Positions 55,327 to 55,689 of a stretch of 55,689 nucleotides of DNA are shown one piece after another; the first letter of the stretch is position 1, and each line of letters opens with the position of its first letter. This DNA comes from Chara braunii (lineage: Eukaryota > Streptophyta > Charophyceae > Charales > Characeae): positions 1,178,778-1,234,466 of the forward strand of contig BFEA01000306.1 of assembly GCA_003427395.1 (NCBI GenBank). The letters are read 5' to 3'. Both the position numbers and the translations under genes were made by a program. The notes beneath the pieces are model-generated. The model searched no databases and was not told the origin of the DNA. It was given only the letters and a program-made list of their open reading frames with translations.

Positions 55327-55404
55327 CTGAATCTCGAAGAAGTCTTTCACTCCTCGAATACAATGGTATTTTACACCAGGCAAATCTTTGAGTCTACCTC
55401 CTGG
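55327..55404 (-). pseudogene. rps12: Ribosomal protein S12 (mitochondrial type) fragment
   Basis: On the minus strand 26 codons read PGGRLKDLPGVKYHCIRG, then VKDFFEIQ. This matches the conserved GGRVKD-PGVK-HCIRGVKD block near the C-terminus of mitochondrial-type uS12, a decoding-centre protein of the small ribosomal subunit. Upstream the frame becomes hydrophobic and unlike S12 immediately before a CCAG, which could be a splice acceptor. Downstream the expected basic C-terminus (GRSKYG-type) is absent. It may be one exon of a nuclear gene, or a fragment of mitochondrial DNA in the nucleus. It lies outside both retroelements. Confidence 0.6.
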
Positions 55405-55476
55405 AACCACTAAACTACCGAGTAGAGGTAAGACTACAATAAGTAAATACATATTTCAAATCTTTTTTTTTTCTCC

Positions 55477-55689
55477 AAGCACCTACCGACCGAGTGATTG
55501 AAGCACCTACCGACTGAGCCACTCCAAGCACCTACCGACCGAGCAATTCCAAGCACCTACCGACCGAGCCACTCCGGTATATGAAGAAACAAAATGGACA
55601 TCACACTAAAGATGGACATCAAGCACCCCGCCACTCCAAGCACATACCCACCAAGCCTCTCCAAGGACCTACCTGCCAAGCCACTCCAA
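55477..55689. repeat. 25-bp tandem repeat
   Basis: Units of the form AAGCACCTACCGACCGAG plus a variable end (about 55477-55575), then interrupted and resumed in degenerate form (about 55621-55689) to the window end. Confidence 0.85.

Overview
This window is eukaryotic repeat-rich DNA, almost all of it one nested pair of Ty3/gypsy-type LTR retrotransposons. No expressed host gene is convincing. The organism cannot be fixed from the sequence. Both primer-binding sites fit the 3' end of a plant-type tRNA-Asp, and the window is full of ATT microsatellites, so a plant or alga with a large repetitive genome is my guess (low confidence). Single N bases, an N run and a library-adapter junction show a short-read assembly, and some oddities are assembly errors.

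Layout. (1) 1-2092: outer left flank, no recognisable gene. (2) 2093-54668: a minus-strand element ('host element') with 2.7-kb LTRs at 2093-4862 (its 3' LTR) and 51983-54668 (its 5' LTR) and a primer-binding site at 51961-51980. Its interior is split by an insertion: 51982 down to 49831 continues at 9957 down to 4863. It keeps the start of its leader ORF, an unknown 'ORF0' protein, Gag with a CCHC knuckle and a second CCHC protein, but has no protease, reverse transcriptase or integrase. (3) 9958-49830: a related plus-strand element inserted into the host element, flanked by ACGT on both sides. It is about 39.9 kb long. Its two LTRs are about 14.0 kb (9958-23919) and 11.8 kb (38057-49830). 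Its interior (23920-38056) carries a tRNA-Asp primer site, a leader ORF, two tandem copies of ORF0, Gag, protease, RT-RNase H, integrase, and a post-pol coiled-coil/CCHC Gag-like ORF3. Every gene has stops or frameshifts, so this copy is defective. (4) 54669-55689: outer right flank with a short mitochondrial-type ribosomal protein S12 fragment (minus strand) and a 25-bp tandem repeat.

How the parts relate. The host LTR and the giant LTR share their ends: TGTCGG start with an 18-bp palindrome, a tRNA-like module, and a 3' end followed by the tRNA-Asp site. The giant LTR is therefore an expanded version of the short one. Its extra 9-11 kb holds microsatellites, purine tracts and an array of about 20 small hairpins with different but self-complementary stems. 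Gag, Pol and ORF3 would build and replicate the particle; ORF0 is unrecognised. Splice-donor-like sites in the leader and acceptor-like sites before ORF0 copies and ORF3 suggest retrovirus-like subgenomic splicing (inference).

Likely artefacts: a 1,552-bp block identical in both giant LTRs, including three N positions (10484-12035 and 38588-40139), followed by an N run and a repeat of the same region; and a 38-bp mate-pair adapter junction with a 76-bp duplication at 28391-28581.
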